Shown piece after piece: positions 32,517 through 41,038 of a stretch of DNA of 64,000 nucleotides; within the stretch, counting starts at the first letter, position 1, and each line of letters opens with the position of its first letter. The translations under genes were made by a program, and so were the position numbers. The stretch comes from CAITQP01 sp964387965 (GTDB taxonomy: Bacteria; Patescibacteriota; Minisyncoccia; Phycocordibacterales; UBA9973): contig CAYLXO010000002.1 of NCBI GenBank assembly GCA_964387965.1, positions 1 to 64,000 on the forward strand. The letters are read 5' to 3'. The notes beneath the pieces were generated by a model that was given only the letters and a program-made list of their open reading frames with translations, had not been told where the DNA came from and made no database searches.

Positions 32517-35411
32517 ATGCGTAAAATATTTATCACAATTTTATTTTTTTTACTAGTGTTTTTCCCGATAACTAACTACACTCATGCTTCAATGAGTGAG
32601 GTTGATGGTGCAAGTATTGATTCCATAGATGGGAACGATATTAGCATTGAGCGTAATGACGGGGAAATAACAATCGCATTTACTGGCAGACTAAAAAAAG
32701 CAGGCGCGACATCATTAAATAGCTCCTCTTCTGCAACATTAATGGTGCGTTGGCAAAGGATTGATGATACGTTTTCTTCAAACACTCTTACTGCAAATTT
32801 TGCTCTTACGGCTGATTTTAACGAAAATGAATGTACTTTAAACGGTCCGGCAGTAGAAGGTCAAACTTTTTCCTGCAAAATAAAATCGGGACTGACTGAT
32901 GATGAAATATCGTATGGAACATATTTTTTTCAATTACTCTCAGAAGTAAGAGGGGCTACCGGACTATTAAAAGGTGATGGGGATTTTTTAACAACTGCTC
33001 GTAGTTTTGATATAAAAAAAGGCACTGTTATATACAAAACAGGCCTAAATATTATAGGTGAACCAACCGTTACAATAGCAAATAATATTTTAAAAGTTTC
33101 TGGGAAAATTAACCGTGAAGGGGCAGAAGATGGCAGTTTGATGCTTCATTATAATAAGATAAAAACGAAGCGACCGGCAGGTAGTAATCGAAGTTTTTCA
33201 TACGCTAACCTTACAAATGGCTCTAGCTCAACTACAGGAGGAGTGACTTCAATTCAAGCAAAATTAGAAAAACTCAATGATGGGACAGCAACATTTACAG
33301 TTGAATCAAATGAAATCAAAGAATCTGGGGATTATGTTTTTGTTCTAGGTACACTACGAGGAAGCGCTTCGATAGCCCTATACAATCATTGGGCATCAGA
33401 CTTTATCGAATTTACTATTAGTGACCCAGCAATAACAACAGTGCAACTTAACTCTCCTGTAACGCCTGACGAATCAGACCCAGCAAACCCGAAAGTTTCA
33501 ATTCGTATATTTGTAGGAAATACTACCGATGACGGGGATGGATTCATCCAGCTCGGGCATGTTGAACAAATAAGTGGTACATCAAACGGTTCTTGCATAC
33601 TTGACCCAGAATTAATTTCTGGACGCATTCCGATTAAAAAAGGAAGTAGCCCAATGTATTTTGAAGGGTTATTTTCAGGATCTTCGAAACTGACACCTGG
33701 TATTTATTGTGTCGCCGCAAAAGCTGGTTCGATGGAGAAATTCACAACATTCGCAGGAAAGAATGATATTTTTAAAATTGGAAACGTAACAATCCCTGAC
33801 ACTCTTACAATCGACCCGAACGCAAATCAAAATGGCTGTGTCATTCCTGAAGGGGAAGATGGGTCAACAACTGGATACTGTCTTCTTGCACCTCTTCCTG
33901 GAGTAGGAGATGAGACAGGATATGTAGATACGCGTACTGGTATTGAAAAATACATAAACAGTATTATTCGACTTGTTCTTGGTCTTATTGGAGTACTTTC
34001 TGTATTTATGGTGGTAGTTGGAGGTATTGAATACATGTCTACTGTTAACATCGGAGAGAAAGAAGGTGCAAAACACCGCATTACACAAGCACTTCTTGGA
34101 CTTGCAGTTGCAATTGGTTCATATGCAATTTTAAACACTATTAATCCAGATCTGGTAAATATTACAATCCATATTCCAGGAGTGAGCATTGATGGCGCTA
34201 CCACGGCTGGGGGAGAAGAAGATGAGGAAGATGTCGGGGTAACACCTACAGCAACACCACCTACAAATGTTTCTATCCCGGATGGAAATGCTCAAAGTCT
34301 TTCAAAAAAAATATTAGAAAATTCTAATATCGTTCTTCTACCAAACATTCCTAATAGAAACGAGTTGTCATCAGGTCCAAAACAAAATATTCAAGATACA
34401 GCAGATGGTAAGCCAGCATGGCGAAGTACTTGGGGGGATAAAGGACATACTCAACAAGCCCTCTCAGCAAAAATGCTTGCGGGGATGCTCGCTATCGCAA
34501 ACCAAAATGTAAAGATTCAAGTTAACGCTATTGTAGGAGGTGACCACGCTGAAGATTCTCGTCATTACTACGGAATAGCGTTTGATATTCAATCCGCGCC
34601 ATCAGAAACAGCCCGTACAAAACAAATACTTGGTATCTGTCAGGCTGCCGGCGCGACAGAATTACTCGGTCCATGTAACAACAATACTTCTACAAAGCTT
34701 TGTAAGGCTACAGGATATCCTACAAATGCTGATCACCAAACTCATATCCATTGTGGTTGGCCACGATCAGACATAAACAGAAGCGACACTCCATCTTCAA
34801 CAACAGTATCTGGAGATATTGCTGGATCCTGTGGTCTTCCAACAAGCAAAGCGGCTGATATGTGTGAAGGTGTAACGGCAAATTGTAAAAAATATGCGGC
34901 ACGTATTGATGAACTTGTAAAAGATCCTGCCAGAGCTCGGTTCATGAAATTAAATATGGTGGAAGAATCTCGTTGTAAATTTGATGCTACTTCACCTGCA
35001 ACTGATACAGGATACGCATATGGATTATTTCAGCAACAGCCAGCTACAGCAAAAGCTAATGTAAGTGGTTGCGGAATAAGCGAAAGCACCATAACCCCAT
35101 CGTGGCTTAAAGATGAAAAAAATCTAGATAAAGTTATTTGTATTCAAGAAAATCTTATAAAAAAACTTGAGGCCAAATGTGGCACAAGTACTCGAAATTT
35201 GGCGGCAGGTCAACATGGTATAAAATGGTGTGAGCCGAGTGACTTCTGTAAAACAGAAAAAAGCTGTGTCCCGGGCAATACATATGTGATGAAATGGGAA
35301 TGTCCATGGAATAATGCAGAGCATACAGAACTTGATAGTCTTGCACCTGCACGAGAATCATCAAAACAAATGCAATATTGTTCAGAGCACCCAGGTAGTT
35401 GGATGAAATAA
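32517..35411 (+). CDS. Exported membrane protein fused to M15-like peptidase and lytic transglycosylase-like domains
   Basis: A 964-residue protein. A signal peptide is followed by about 430 residues of beta-rich repeats. Then come two hydrophobic helices (IIRLVLGLIGVLSVFMVVVG, ITQALLGLAVAIGSYAIL) in a VirB2/pilin-like arrangement. After a linker, SRHYYGIAFDI and HIHCGW give the H-x-x-x-G-x-A-x-D and H-x-H pattern of M15/VanY-type D,D-peptidases. The C-terminal 190 residues have VEESRCKF and GYAYGLFQQQ, resembling the Glu and G-L-x-Q motifs of soluble lytic transglycosylases, with many Cys. Such wall-cutting activity fits a secretion channel. Domain calls are from motifs only. Confidence 0.75.
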   Translation: MRKIFITILFFLLVFFPITNYTHASMSEVDGASIDSIDGNDISIERNDGEITIAFTGRLKKAGATSLNSSSSATLMVRWQRIDDTFSSNTLTANFALTADFNENECTLNGPAVEGQTFSCKIKSGLTDDEISYGTYFFQLLSEVRGATGLLKGDGDFLTTARSFDIKKGTVIYKTGLNIIGEPTVTIANNILKVSGKINREGAEDGSLMLHYNKIKTKRPAGSNRSFSYANLTNGSSSTTGGVTSIQAKLEKLNDGTATFTVESNEIKESGDYVFVLGTLRGSASIALYNHWASDFIEFTISDPAITTVQLNSPVTPDESDPANPKVSIRIFVGNTTDDGDGFIQLGHVEQISGTSNGSCILDPELISGRIPIKKGSSPMYFEGLFSGSSKLTPGIYCVAAKAGSMEKFTTFAGKNDIFKIGNVTIPDTLTIDPNANQNGCVIPEGEDGSTTGYCLLAPLPGVGDETGYVDTRTGIEKYINSIIRLVLGLIGVLSVFMVVVGGIEYMSTVNIGEKEGAKHRITQALLGLAVAIGSYAILNTINPDLVNITIHIPGVSIDGATTAGGEEDEEDVGVTPTATPPTNVSIPDGNAQSLSKKILENSNIVLLPNIPNRNELSSGPKQNIQDTADGKPAWRSTWGDKGHTQQALSAKMLAGMLAIANQNVKIQVNAIVGGDHAEDSRHYYGIAFDIQSAPSETARTKQILGICQAAGATELLGPCNNNTSTKLCKATGYPTNADHQTHIHCGWPRSDINRSDTPSSTTVSGDIAGSCGLPTSKAADMCEGVTANCKKYAARIDELVKDPARARFMKLNMVEESRCKFDATSPATDTGYAYGLFQQQPATAKANVSGCGISESTITPSWLKDEKNLDKVICIQENLIKKLEAKCGTSTRNLAAGQHGIKWCEPSDFCKTEKSCVPGNTYVMKWECPWNNAEHTELDSLAPARESSKQMQYCSEHPGSWMK

Positions 35412-35412
35412 T

Positions 35413-36714
35413 ATGACACCAAAACGACTTATAGGAATAATTGTTTTGTTCGGAATCGTCATTATGGCGTTATGGCTTTTTCTACGTGGAGATAGTTCAC
35501 AAAATAATACAAAAACAGGGATAACAACCGAAACTGGTGTTTCTTCGCTATTCCCATTTTCAAAAAGTAGTACTCCTACTCTTGAACAAAAACCAACCAC
35601 GACGAACGGAACACCGTCATTTAATGAAGTGGCGAACCCTGAATTCGCTGAACAAACAGATTCCGTTGGAAACTTAATACAAGTTACAAATCGTCTCGTT
35701 GCAGGGCTTACGGCACTCCCAATAGAAACAGCATCTTCTTCAAATACCCACTCAGCAAGCAACGGTAAACCGTCAGAACCTCCATCAACAACACCTCGTA
35801 TTCGCTTTGTAGAACGTGGCACTGGGTATATCTATGATATTGATGCGATAGGGAAAAACGAGAAGAAAGTAAGCGGTACTACTATTGTTCGAGCAAGTGA
35901 TGCATTGTTTGCAGATGGTGGCGCTACAGTTATCGAACGATATATAAAAAATGACAACGTGACGGCAGCTACATTTATGGGGCGTATTAACGCTGACACA
36001 ACTAGTGGTGTTGGCTCTATCGTAGGTAGCTTTCTTCCCGATGATATTTCCGATATTACAGTTTCCCCAGATGGTAAATCAGTCCTTTATCTTGCTCCAA
36101 CAAGTGATGGGATAGCTGGTATAAGTATCAAAACAACAGGCGAAAACAAAAAACAATTATTCACAAGCCCATTTACTGAGTGGCTCGTAGATTGGCAAAA
36201 AGGGGGTATGTATCTTACAACAAAAGCTTCCGGTATAACTGATGGATTTTCGTATAAAATATCTACTACAGGAGGATTTGAGCGCCAACTAGGGAATATT
36301 CTAGGATTAACTACAAAAAATAGCCCCGACGGCAAAATGGTACTCTATAGTATAGGAGGAGATACAAATCTGTCATTACGATACTTATCTCTCAAAGACC
36401 ATTCAGACTTTGATTCAGGGCTAAAAACCCTCCCGGAAAAATGTGTTTGGAGCAAAGACTCAATTACACTATACTGTGCCGCACCAGAAAAACTACCCGA
36501 TGGAATATACCCAGACATGTGGTACCAAGGAAGAATAGTAACTGAAGATCATATCTGGAAAATTAATACAGAGACGGGAACAATTGAAAAGATTTCTCCT
36601 AACACTGCAATAAAACTAGACGTAACAAAAATTGCTCTCGACCAGAATGAACAGTACCTCTATTTCGTAAATAAAAAAGACTTTACATTGTGGTCATTAC
36701 TTCTTAACCACTAA
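35413..36714 (+). CDS. Membrane-anchored beta-propeller-like protein
   Basis: A 433-residue protein beginning one base after the previous stop. One N-terminal membrane helix (LIGIIVLFGIVIMALWLFLR) and a Ser/Thr-rich linker are followed by WD40/TolB-like blades: ITVSPDGKSVLYLAP, NSPDGKMVLYSIGG, CVWSKDSITLYCA and IALDQNEQYLYFV. Probably an extracytoplasmic scaffold belonging to the secretion block, of which it is the last gene before a strong terminator. Ligand and role unknown. Confidence 0.75.
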   Translation: MTPKRLIGIIVLFGIVIMALWLFLRGDSSQNNTKTGITTETGVSSLFPFSKSSTPTLEQKPTTTNGTPSFNEVANPEFAEQTDSVGNLIQVTNRLVAGLTALPIETASSSNTHSASNGKPSEPPSTTPRIRFVERGTGYIYDIDAIGKNEKKVSGTTIVRASDALFADGGATVIERYIKNDNVTAATFMGRINADTTSGVGSIVGSFLPDDISDITVSPDGKSVLYLAPTSDGIAGISIKTTGENKKQLFTSPFTEWLVDWQKGGMYLTTKASGITDGFSYKISTTGGFERQLGNILGLTTKNSPDGKMVLYSIGGDTNLSLRYLSLKDHSDFDSGLKTLPEKCVWSKDSITLYCAAPEKLPDGIYPDMWYQGRIVTEDHIWKINTETGTIEKISPNTAIKLDVTKIALDQNEQYLYFVNKKDFTLWSLLLNH

Positions 36715-36716
36715 CT

Positions 36717-36750
36717 AAAAAATCCTCGAGTGATTCTCGAGGATTTTTTA
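36717..36750. terminator. Bidirectional terminator
   Basis: AAAAAATCCTCGAG-TGATT-CTCGAGGATTTTTT between the secretion block and the converging jag operon. Confidence 0.92.
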
Positions 36751-37218
36751 TATTCCGCCAGTATATTTAATTACTATATGTCGCTTTGGCCCATCTCCCA
36801 CAGATTCTGTTTTGATATCTGACATTGTTGAAAGAAATTCGTGAACAATTTTTCTTTCGTGGGCAGGCATCGGGTCAACATCAATACTTGATTTGAAGTA
36901 GCGTGCTCGTTCTGCCATCATGTGAGCAACTGTTTTAAGATTTTCAATCTTTTTTCTTTCAAAATCGTTTGCATCTATGATCACATGTAATTTGCTAGAT
37001 GAATCTGCAAGATTTTTTTCGGCGATCTTAGTCGCAAGGTGATTAAGCGCACGAAGTGCTTCACCCCCTCGTCCAAGCAAAAATCGCACATCGTTTCCTT
37101 TAAGAGAAAACCACAATGTATTTGAATTCTCATCAAAAGAATAGGAAACTGAATCCCCAGAAAAACCTGATTTTGCAAGCAATTCTTGAACTATTGTTTT
37201 TATTTGTTCTGTGTTCAT
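36748..37218 (-). CDS. jag: Jag/KhpB-like RNA-binding protein (KH-R3H)
   Basis: A 156-residue single-stranded nucleic-acid binding protein. The KH part has VRFLLGRGGEALRALNHLA (G-x-x-G-like loop) and the R3H part has the A-E-R-A-R-Y-F and PMPAHERKIVHEFL motif (R-x-x-x-H). The N-terminal Jag domain of longer homologues is absent. It is the last gene of the minus-strand rpmH-rnpA-yidD-yidC-jag cluster at the origin, the usual order in bacteria. Confidence 0.9.
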   Translation of the reverse strand: MNTEQIKTIVQELLAKSGFSGDSVSYSFDENSNTLWFSLKGNDVRFLLGRGGEALRALNHLATKIAEKNLADSSSKLHVIIDANDFERKKIENLKTVAHMMAERARYFKSSIDVDPMPAHERKIVHEFLSTMSDIKTESVGDGPKRHIVIKYTGGI

Positions 37219-37253
37219 AGCTAGAGCGCTATGGGAGACTCTAGCAATCTAGA

Positions 37254-37991
37254 CTACGCAGGAGATACAACTGTTGGGGCGCGTAGTAATGTGCGTTTTA
37301 CGTAGAGCTCTTGAGCGATAGTAAAGATATTACTCGTTATTAGATAAAGTGCAACTGCTGAAGGGAATGTGTAAGAAATTACAATAAGCATTACAGGAAG
37401 GAAATACACTGTCATATGTTGCATGATTTGTTGAACTTCAGCTTGCGCGCCAGTACCTTGAGGGGGTTTTTGTCGACTTTTCATAAGTCGAGCCTGAATA
37501 TATGCTGTGACACCTGCAAGAAGTGCGAGTACAATATTTTTCTTTGCTGCAAGATCAATAAGACCAAACATACTTAACACTGGTTCTCCTGGGAAGTGTA
37601 TAAAACTATACAATGCAGGGAGGGGAGTAAGATGAATAATCCCTCTAAATACTTGATATAGAGCAATGAGCACTGCTATTTGAACAATAAACTGCAAACA
37701 ACTAGAAAATGGGTTAATCCCATACTTTTTATAGAGTTCTTGAGTTTTTTTCTGTTGCTCCATTCGGTCAGGAGTACTTTTTTTCAACTCGTTAAGTTCT
37801 CCTTGCATAGCATTCATTTTCATTTGCCCGGTAATTGTACGTTGAGTCAGTGGCAACAAAATAAGCTTCACAATAATTGTAAGTACAATAATCGCAAGTC
37901 CTACATCATGACGAGGCATGAGGAGCGTAAGAAGAATAAAAAGATTGTAGAGCGGTTGATAAAGAATACCATTCCAAAGTGCATTTAACAT
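37254..37991 (-). CDS. yidC: Membrane protein insertase YidC
   Basis: Inserts and folds inner-membrane proteins, alone or with Sec. The 245-residue protein is the short Gram-positive/CPR type without the periplasmic domain. It has five predicted helices, with VGLAIIVLTIIVKLILLPLTQRT as the signature first one carrying the conserved Arg/Lys region, FVQIAVLIALYQVFR, and FPSAVALYLITSNIFTIAQEL. A cytoplasmic coiled coil (LKKSTPDRMEQQKKTQELYK) lies between helices. No lipoprotein Cys is seen. Confidence 0.95.
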   Translation of the reverse strand: MLNALWNGILYQPLYNLFILLTLLMPRHDVGLAIIVLTIIVKLILLPLTQRTITGQMKMNAMQGELNELKKSTPDRMEQQKKTQELYKKYGINPFSSCLQFIVQIAVLIALYQVFRGIIHLTPLPALYSFIHFPGEPVLSMFGLIDLAAKKNIVLALLAGVTAYIQARLMKSRQKPPQGTGAQAEVQQIMQHMTVYFLPVMLIVISYTFPSAVALYLITSNIFTIAQELYVKRTLLRAPTVVSPA

Positions 37992-38030
37992 GCAGGTATT
38001 CTATCGCACCTTACCTATAAAAGATAGTCT

Positions 38031-38270
38031 TTACGGAAGCGGGTCGTGTCCTGGTGTGTTAAACGGGTTGCAACGTAAAATTCTTCGTGCTGTAAGCATG
38101 ACACCTTTCCCGGTACCATATTTCAAAAGAGCTAACACTGCATACTCAGAGCATGTAGGGTAAAAAATACAGGTTGGTTTAGACAAACCAAGGTACCGAG
38201 GGATGCTCCCTTGGTCTCTTGAGAGATACCGCTGATATATATGAATTAGAAACACTAAAATATGCCGCAT
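38031..38270 (-). CDS. yidD: Membrane protein insertion efficiency factor YidD
   Basis: A 79-residue protein with the family core IYQRYLS, FYPTCSEYAV and ARRILRCNPFNTPGHDPLP. It is thought to assist YidC-dependent insertion. It overlaps the end of rnpA by one base (ATG shares 38270), so translation is coupled. Confidence 0.95.
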   Translation of the reverse strand: MRHILVFLIHIYQRYLSRDQGSIPRYLGLSKPTCIFYPTCSEYAVLALLKYGTGKGVMLTARRILRCNPFNTPGHDPLP

Positions 38271-38614
38271 TATTCTTGTACAAGGCCAATTTTTCTAAAC
38301 AATCCTTCAATTTCTTCAGTCATAGCAAGAAGTGAGATTGAAGTATCTGCTTTTTTGTAATGAATAAGCACCAAAGAACCTAATAAAACCTTGCTAATTA
38401 AAGGTTTTACAGCAGAATACGCTCTCCTCCGGAGAGTATTACGTATGACAGCTGTAGGTGCAGTCTTCTTTGAAGCTACGACAGAAATCTGTGGTTTTTC
38501 TTGGTTTTTTTGCAACACATACACGATTTTAAAAAGGTCGCCTTCAATTTTACGGCCAAACTTTAGTTTTGAACTTATTGTCTCTTTTGTAAGTCTATTT
38601 TCTTTTGGGGTCAT
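38270..38614 (-). CDS. rnpA: Ribonuclease P protein component
   Basis: Protein subunit of RNase P, which processes tRNA 5' ends. The 114-residue protein has KFGRKIEGDLFKIVY, SVVASKKTAPTAVIRNTLRR (the R-N-x-x-R-R RNA-binding motif) and ALVLIHYKKAD-like strand (LVLIHYKKAD). It follows rpmH across a terminator-like hairpin and overlaps yidD. Confidence 0.95.
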   Translation of the reverse strand: MTPKENRLTKETISSKLKFGRKIEGDLFKIVYVLQKNQEKPQISVVASKKTAPTAVIRNTLRRRAYSAVKPLISKVLLGSLVLIHYKKADTSISLLAMTEEIEGLFRKIGLVQE

Positions 38615-38623
38615 GTCTAAAAA

Positions 38624-38651
38624 CTAAAACCGCCAAAGAGGGCGGTTTTAG
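38624..38651. terminator. Hairpin between rpmH and rnpA
   Basis: CTAAAACCGCC-AAAGAG-GGCGGTTTTAG, a perfect 11-bp stem. It may attenuate read-through from rpmH into rnpA. Confidence 0.75.
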
Positions 38652-38659
38652 TGGGATAT

Positions 38660-38794
38660 TTATACTGCGAGCTTTTTTCGGCCCTTTTGACGTCGTCGAG
38701 CAAGGACTTTCTTTCCTGTTGGTGACTTAGTTCGGACGAGAAATCCGTGTGTTTTTGCTCGTTTTCGCTTTCTTGGTTGGTATGTTCGTGACAT
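38660..38794 (-). CDS. rpmH: 50S ribosomal protein L34
   Basis: A 44-residue, very basic ribosomal protein: it begins MSRTYQPRKRKRAKTHGFLV and ends KKLAV, with the conserved T-Y-Q-P-(S/R)-x-R-K-R and H-G-F motifs. The complete gene lies between the terminator hairpin and dnaA, its conserved origin neighbourhood. Confidence 0.97.
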   Translation of the reverse strand: MSRTYQPRKRKRAKTHGFLVRTKSPTGKKVLARRRQKGRKKLAV

Positions 38795-38846
38795 ATTTGT
38801 GACTATATCATAAAAGTGTTATTTTGCAACACTTTCACCATTAAAA

Positions 38847-39251
38847 TTATTTGCCGGTTTTAAAATTAAAACCTGATAAATTTGGTTTAGATACACCAAA
38901 TAAAGTTACCCTATAAGCTGGATGAGGAGTTTGCACAACACCATCATCGTCATAACAGCTACCTACCATAAGCGGCATTTTATTCCCAAGTACGTACCTA
39001 CCACTTGACGGAGCTGTGTGTGACCCTTGAGTATTATATGATTGAAAATAATAGACCATAGGGGGGAAACTCCCAACCGGGTTAATACTTACCGGCCCTG
39101 TACCACCAGGTACGCAATATGTGTTACCAAGTGTTGTTGCTGTCACCCTTCCGCCGAATGGGGTAGTAATACCAATAGCATCTACAGATTGGGCAATCAG
39201 TAAGTTGCCGACAACCAACATTACTCCTAAAAACAACTCTATTTTTCTCAT
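38847..39251 (-). CDS. Small exported protein
   Basis: A 134-residue protein from MRKIELFLGV; a longer reading from 39323 is less likely because it has no signal-like start. The signal peptide (LFLGVMLVVGNLLIAQSVDA) is followed by a Gly/Pro/Ser-rich beta domain with two Cys (TYCVPGG and GSCYDDDG) that could form a disulfide. It lies between rpmH and dnaA, an unusual insertion into the conserved cluster. Unknown function. Confidence 0.65.
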   Translation of the reverse strand: MRKIELFLGVMLVVGNLLIAQSVDAIGITTPFGGRVTATTLGNTYCVPGGTGPVSINPVGSFPPMVYYFQSYNTQGSHTAPSSGRYVLGNKMPLMVGSCYDDDGVVQTPHPAYRVTLFGVSKPNLSGFNFKTGK

Positions 39252-39314
39252 ATTTATAATTCTACCACTTAATAGAGAAACGTAAACTTCCGGCAAAATT
39301 ATTTTCGTGTAAAC

Positions 39315-39423
39315 TTTGTCCACAGGTTTTCAACATAGATATGCAGGTATGTGTTGCTTGTTTGTTTACCCTCGTCGGTATAATCGACTTTGAGCAACTG
39401 TTTATATCTCTAGCTGTGGAAAA
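39315..39423. promoter_or_regulatory. dnaA promoter region with DnaA boxes
   Basis: Box-like TTTGTCCACA (39315-39324) and TGTGGAAAA (39415-39423, TTTTCCACA on the minus strand) flank a -10-like TATAAT near 39380. DnaA autoregulation is common at this position. Confidence 0.55.
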
Positions 39424-39471
39424 TGCTCGTTTTCTGTGTATAACATTACAAACCGTAAGGCAAACATCTAC

Positions 39472-40836
39472 ATGGATACTCGTGAATTATGGAATCATTG
39501 TTTAGTTGAAATAGAATCTGAGGTTTCAAAGGCTAATTTCAGTACTTGGTTTAAAAATACCTCAATCGTTAAAGAGGACACAGGCACAATTTACATTGGT
39601 GTCCCAAACGAATTCGTAAAAGACTGGCTCTCAAACAAATTTCATAAGCTTATTATGCGCGTGCTACGAAATGCGTGGGAAAGCACTCGTAGTGTTGAAT
39701 ATCAGGTTGTTAAAATTGATGGGAAAAACGGAAAACAAGAGCAAACAACCCAACTCAAACCTGAATTTGCGCTTAATACCGAACTCCCTCTTAAAGATCT
39801 GTATATAAATAAGGACGACAATCTAAACCCACGATATACATTTGATACGTTTATTGTTGGACCTTTTAATGAACTTGCATATGCCGCTGCACAAGCAGCA
39901 GTTGCTCGCCCTGGAAAACAATACAACCCACTTTTTATATATGGTTCCACTGGACTTGGTAAAACACACCTTATCCAAGCTATTGGTAATGCTATAAAAG
40001 AAAAATACCCTGGAAAAAAAGTGTTTTATATTACACAAGAAAAATTTGTTGTTGATTTCATTAACTCTGTCCAAGCAAATAAGGGAACTGGGGGTAATAC
40101 TTTTAAAGAAAAGTACCGAAAATACGATGCGATTATTATTGACGATGTTCAATTAATTGGAAAAGCAGAAAAAACACAAGAGGAATTATTCCATTTGTTT
40201 AATAATTTTTACGAAAACGGTAAACAAATTGTTTTTTCATCAGATAAACATCCTAATTTCATTCCAGGTTTGGAAGATAGAATGCGCTCTCGATTTGCGC
40301 AGGGGATGATTGTTGATATTACAGAACCAGAATATGAATCACGTCTTGCTATTTTAAAAGCAAAAACCAGAGAATTAAATATTAATCTTCCAGATGAAGT
40401 ATTGGATTATATTGCAAGTGTAATACAAGGGAATGTACGTGAACTTGAAGGTAGTCTTAATGCTATTATTCTTCAATCTCAATTAAAAGGAAGATTCCCA
40501 ACTCTACTTGAAACAAAAAACCTCCTTAAAAATAATGTAAAACAAAAGAAAACTGCGTCTATCAAAGAGGTTGTAAAAGCTATTGCGGATTTTTACAACA
40601 TAGAAGAAGAAGCAGTATATGAAAAAACTCGCAGGAAAGAGATTGTAAAAGTACGCCAAGTAGTAATGTATATCCTTCGAGAGGATTTTAACGTTTCATA
40701 CCCGCTTATCGGCCAAAAATTAGGAGGAAAAGACCATACAACAGTCATCCATTCATGTTTAAAGGTTAAAGATGAGGTAAAAAACGATATGTTGCTCGCA
40801 CAAGAAATTGATCAGATTCGTATCTTGTTTAAATAG
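39472..40836 (+). CDS. dnaA: Chromosomal replication initiator protein DnaA
   Basis: Binds DnaA boxes and opens the origin. The 454-residue protein starts MDTRELWNHCLVEIE (a GTG 36 bases earlier is less likely). Domain I has FSTWFKNTSI, domain III has the AAA+ Walker A YGSTGLGKTHLIQA near residue 160, Walker B IIIDDVQLI and the arginine finger region (GLEDRMRSRF). Domain IV carries the signature GGKDHTTVIHSCLKV for DNA binding. It is followed by the AT-rich origin spacer and dnaN. Confidence 0.98.
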   Translation: MDTRELWNHCLVEIESEVSKANFSTWFKNTSIVKEDTGTIYIGVPNEFVKDWLSNKFHKLIMRVLRNAWESTRSVEYQVVKIDGKNGKQEQTTQLKPEFALNTELPLKDLYINKDDNLNPRYTFDTFIVGPFNELAYAAAQAAVARPGKQYNPLFIYGSTGLGKTHLIQAIGNAIKEKYPGKKVFYITQEKFVVDFINSVQANKGTGGNTFKEKYRKYDAIIIDDVQLIGKAEKTQEELFHLFNNFYENGKQIVFSSDKHPNFIPGLEDRMRSRFAQGMIVDITEPEYESRLAILKAKTRELNINLPDEVLDYIASVIQGNVRELEGSLNAIILQSQLKGRFPTLLETKNLLKNNVKQKKTASIKEVVKAIADFYNIEEEAVYEKTRRKEIVKVRQVVMYILREDFNVSYPLIGQKLGGKDHTTVIHSCLKVKDEVKNDMLLAQEIDQIRILFK

Positions 40837-41038
40837 GTGGGGAAAAGTGTTGATAGATATGGGGAAAATAATTAATAAATAGATGGTTTTAAAAAAGTAA
40901 TTAATAAGTGTGTGTATTACTATAATTAAATCCACAAAAATACCAATTTAAAAATAATAAAATTATATTGATAAATAAAGATTAAAATATCTTTTCCACA
41001 TATCCACACCACTAATAGTAATAATATGTATTAAATAT
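40837..41038. other. Probable replication origin (oriC)
   Basis: A 202-base spacer between dnaA and dnaN, far more AT-rich than its surroundings. It holds DnaA box-like TTTTCCACA (40992-41000) directly followed by ATATCCACA (41000-41008), AAATCCACA (40928-40936), and runs such as AATTAATAAATAG that could be the unwinding element. Location by synteny is strong; the exact boundaries are inference. Confidence 0.75.

Noticed and set aside
29635..36714. Conjugative plasmid or integrative element boundary
   Set aside because: No relaxase, origin of transfer, terminal repeats or integrase adjoin the block, and it runs straight into the chromosomal origin cluster.
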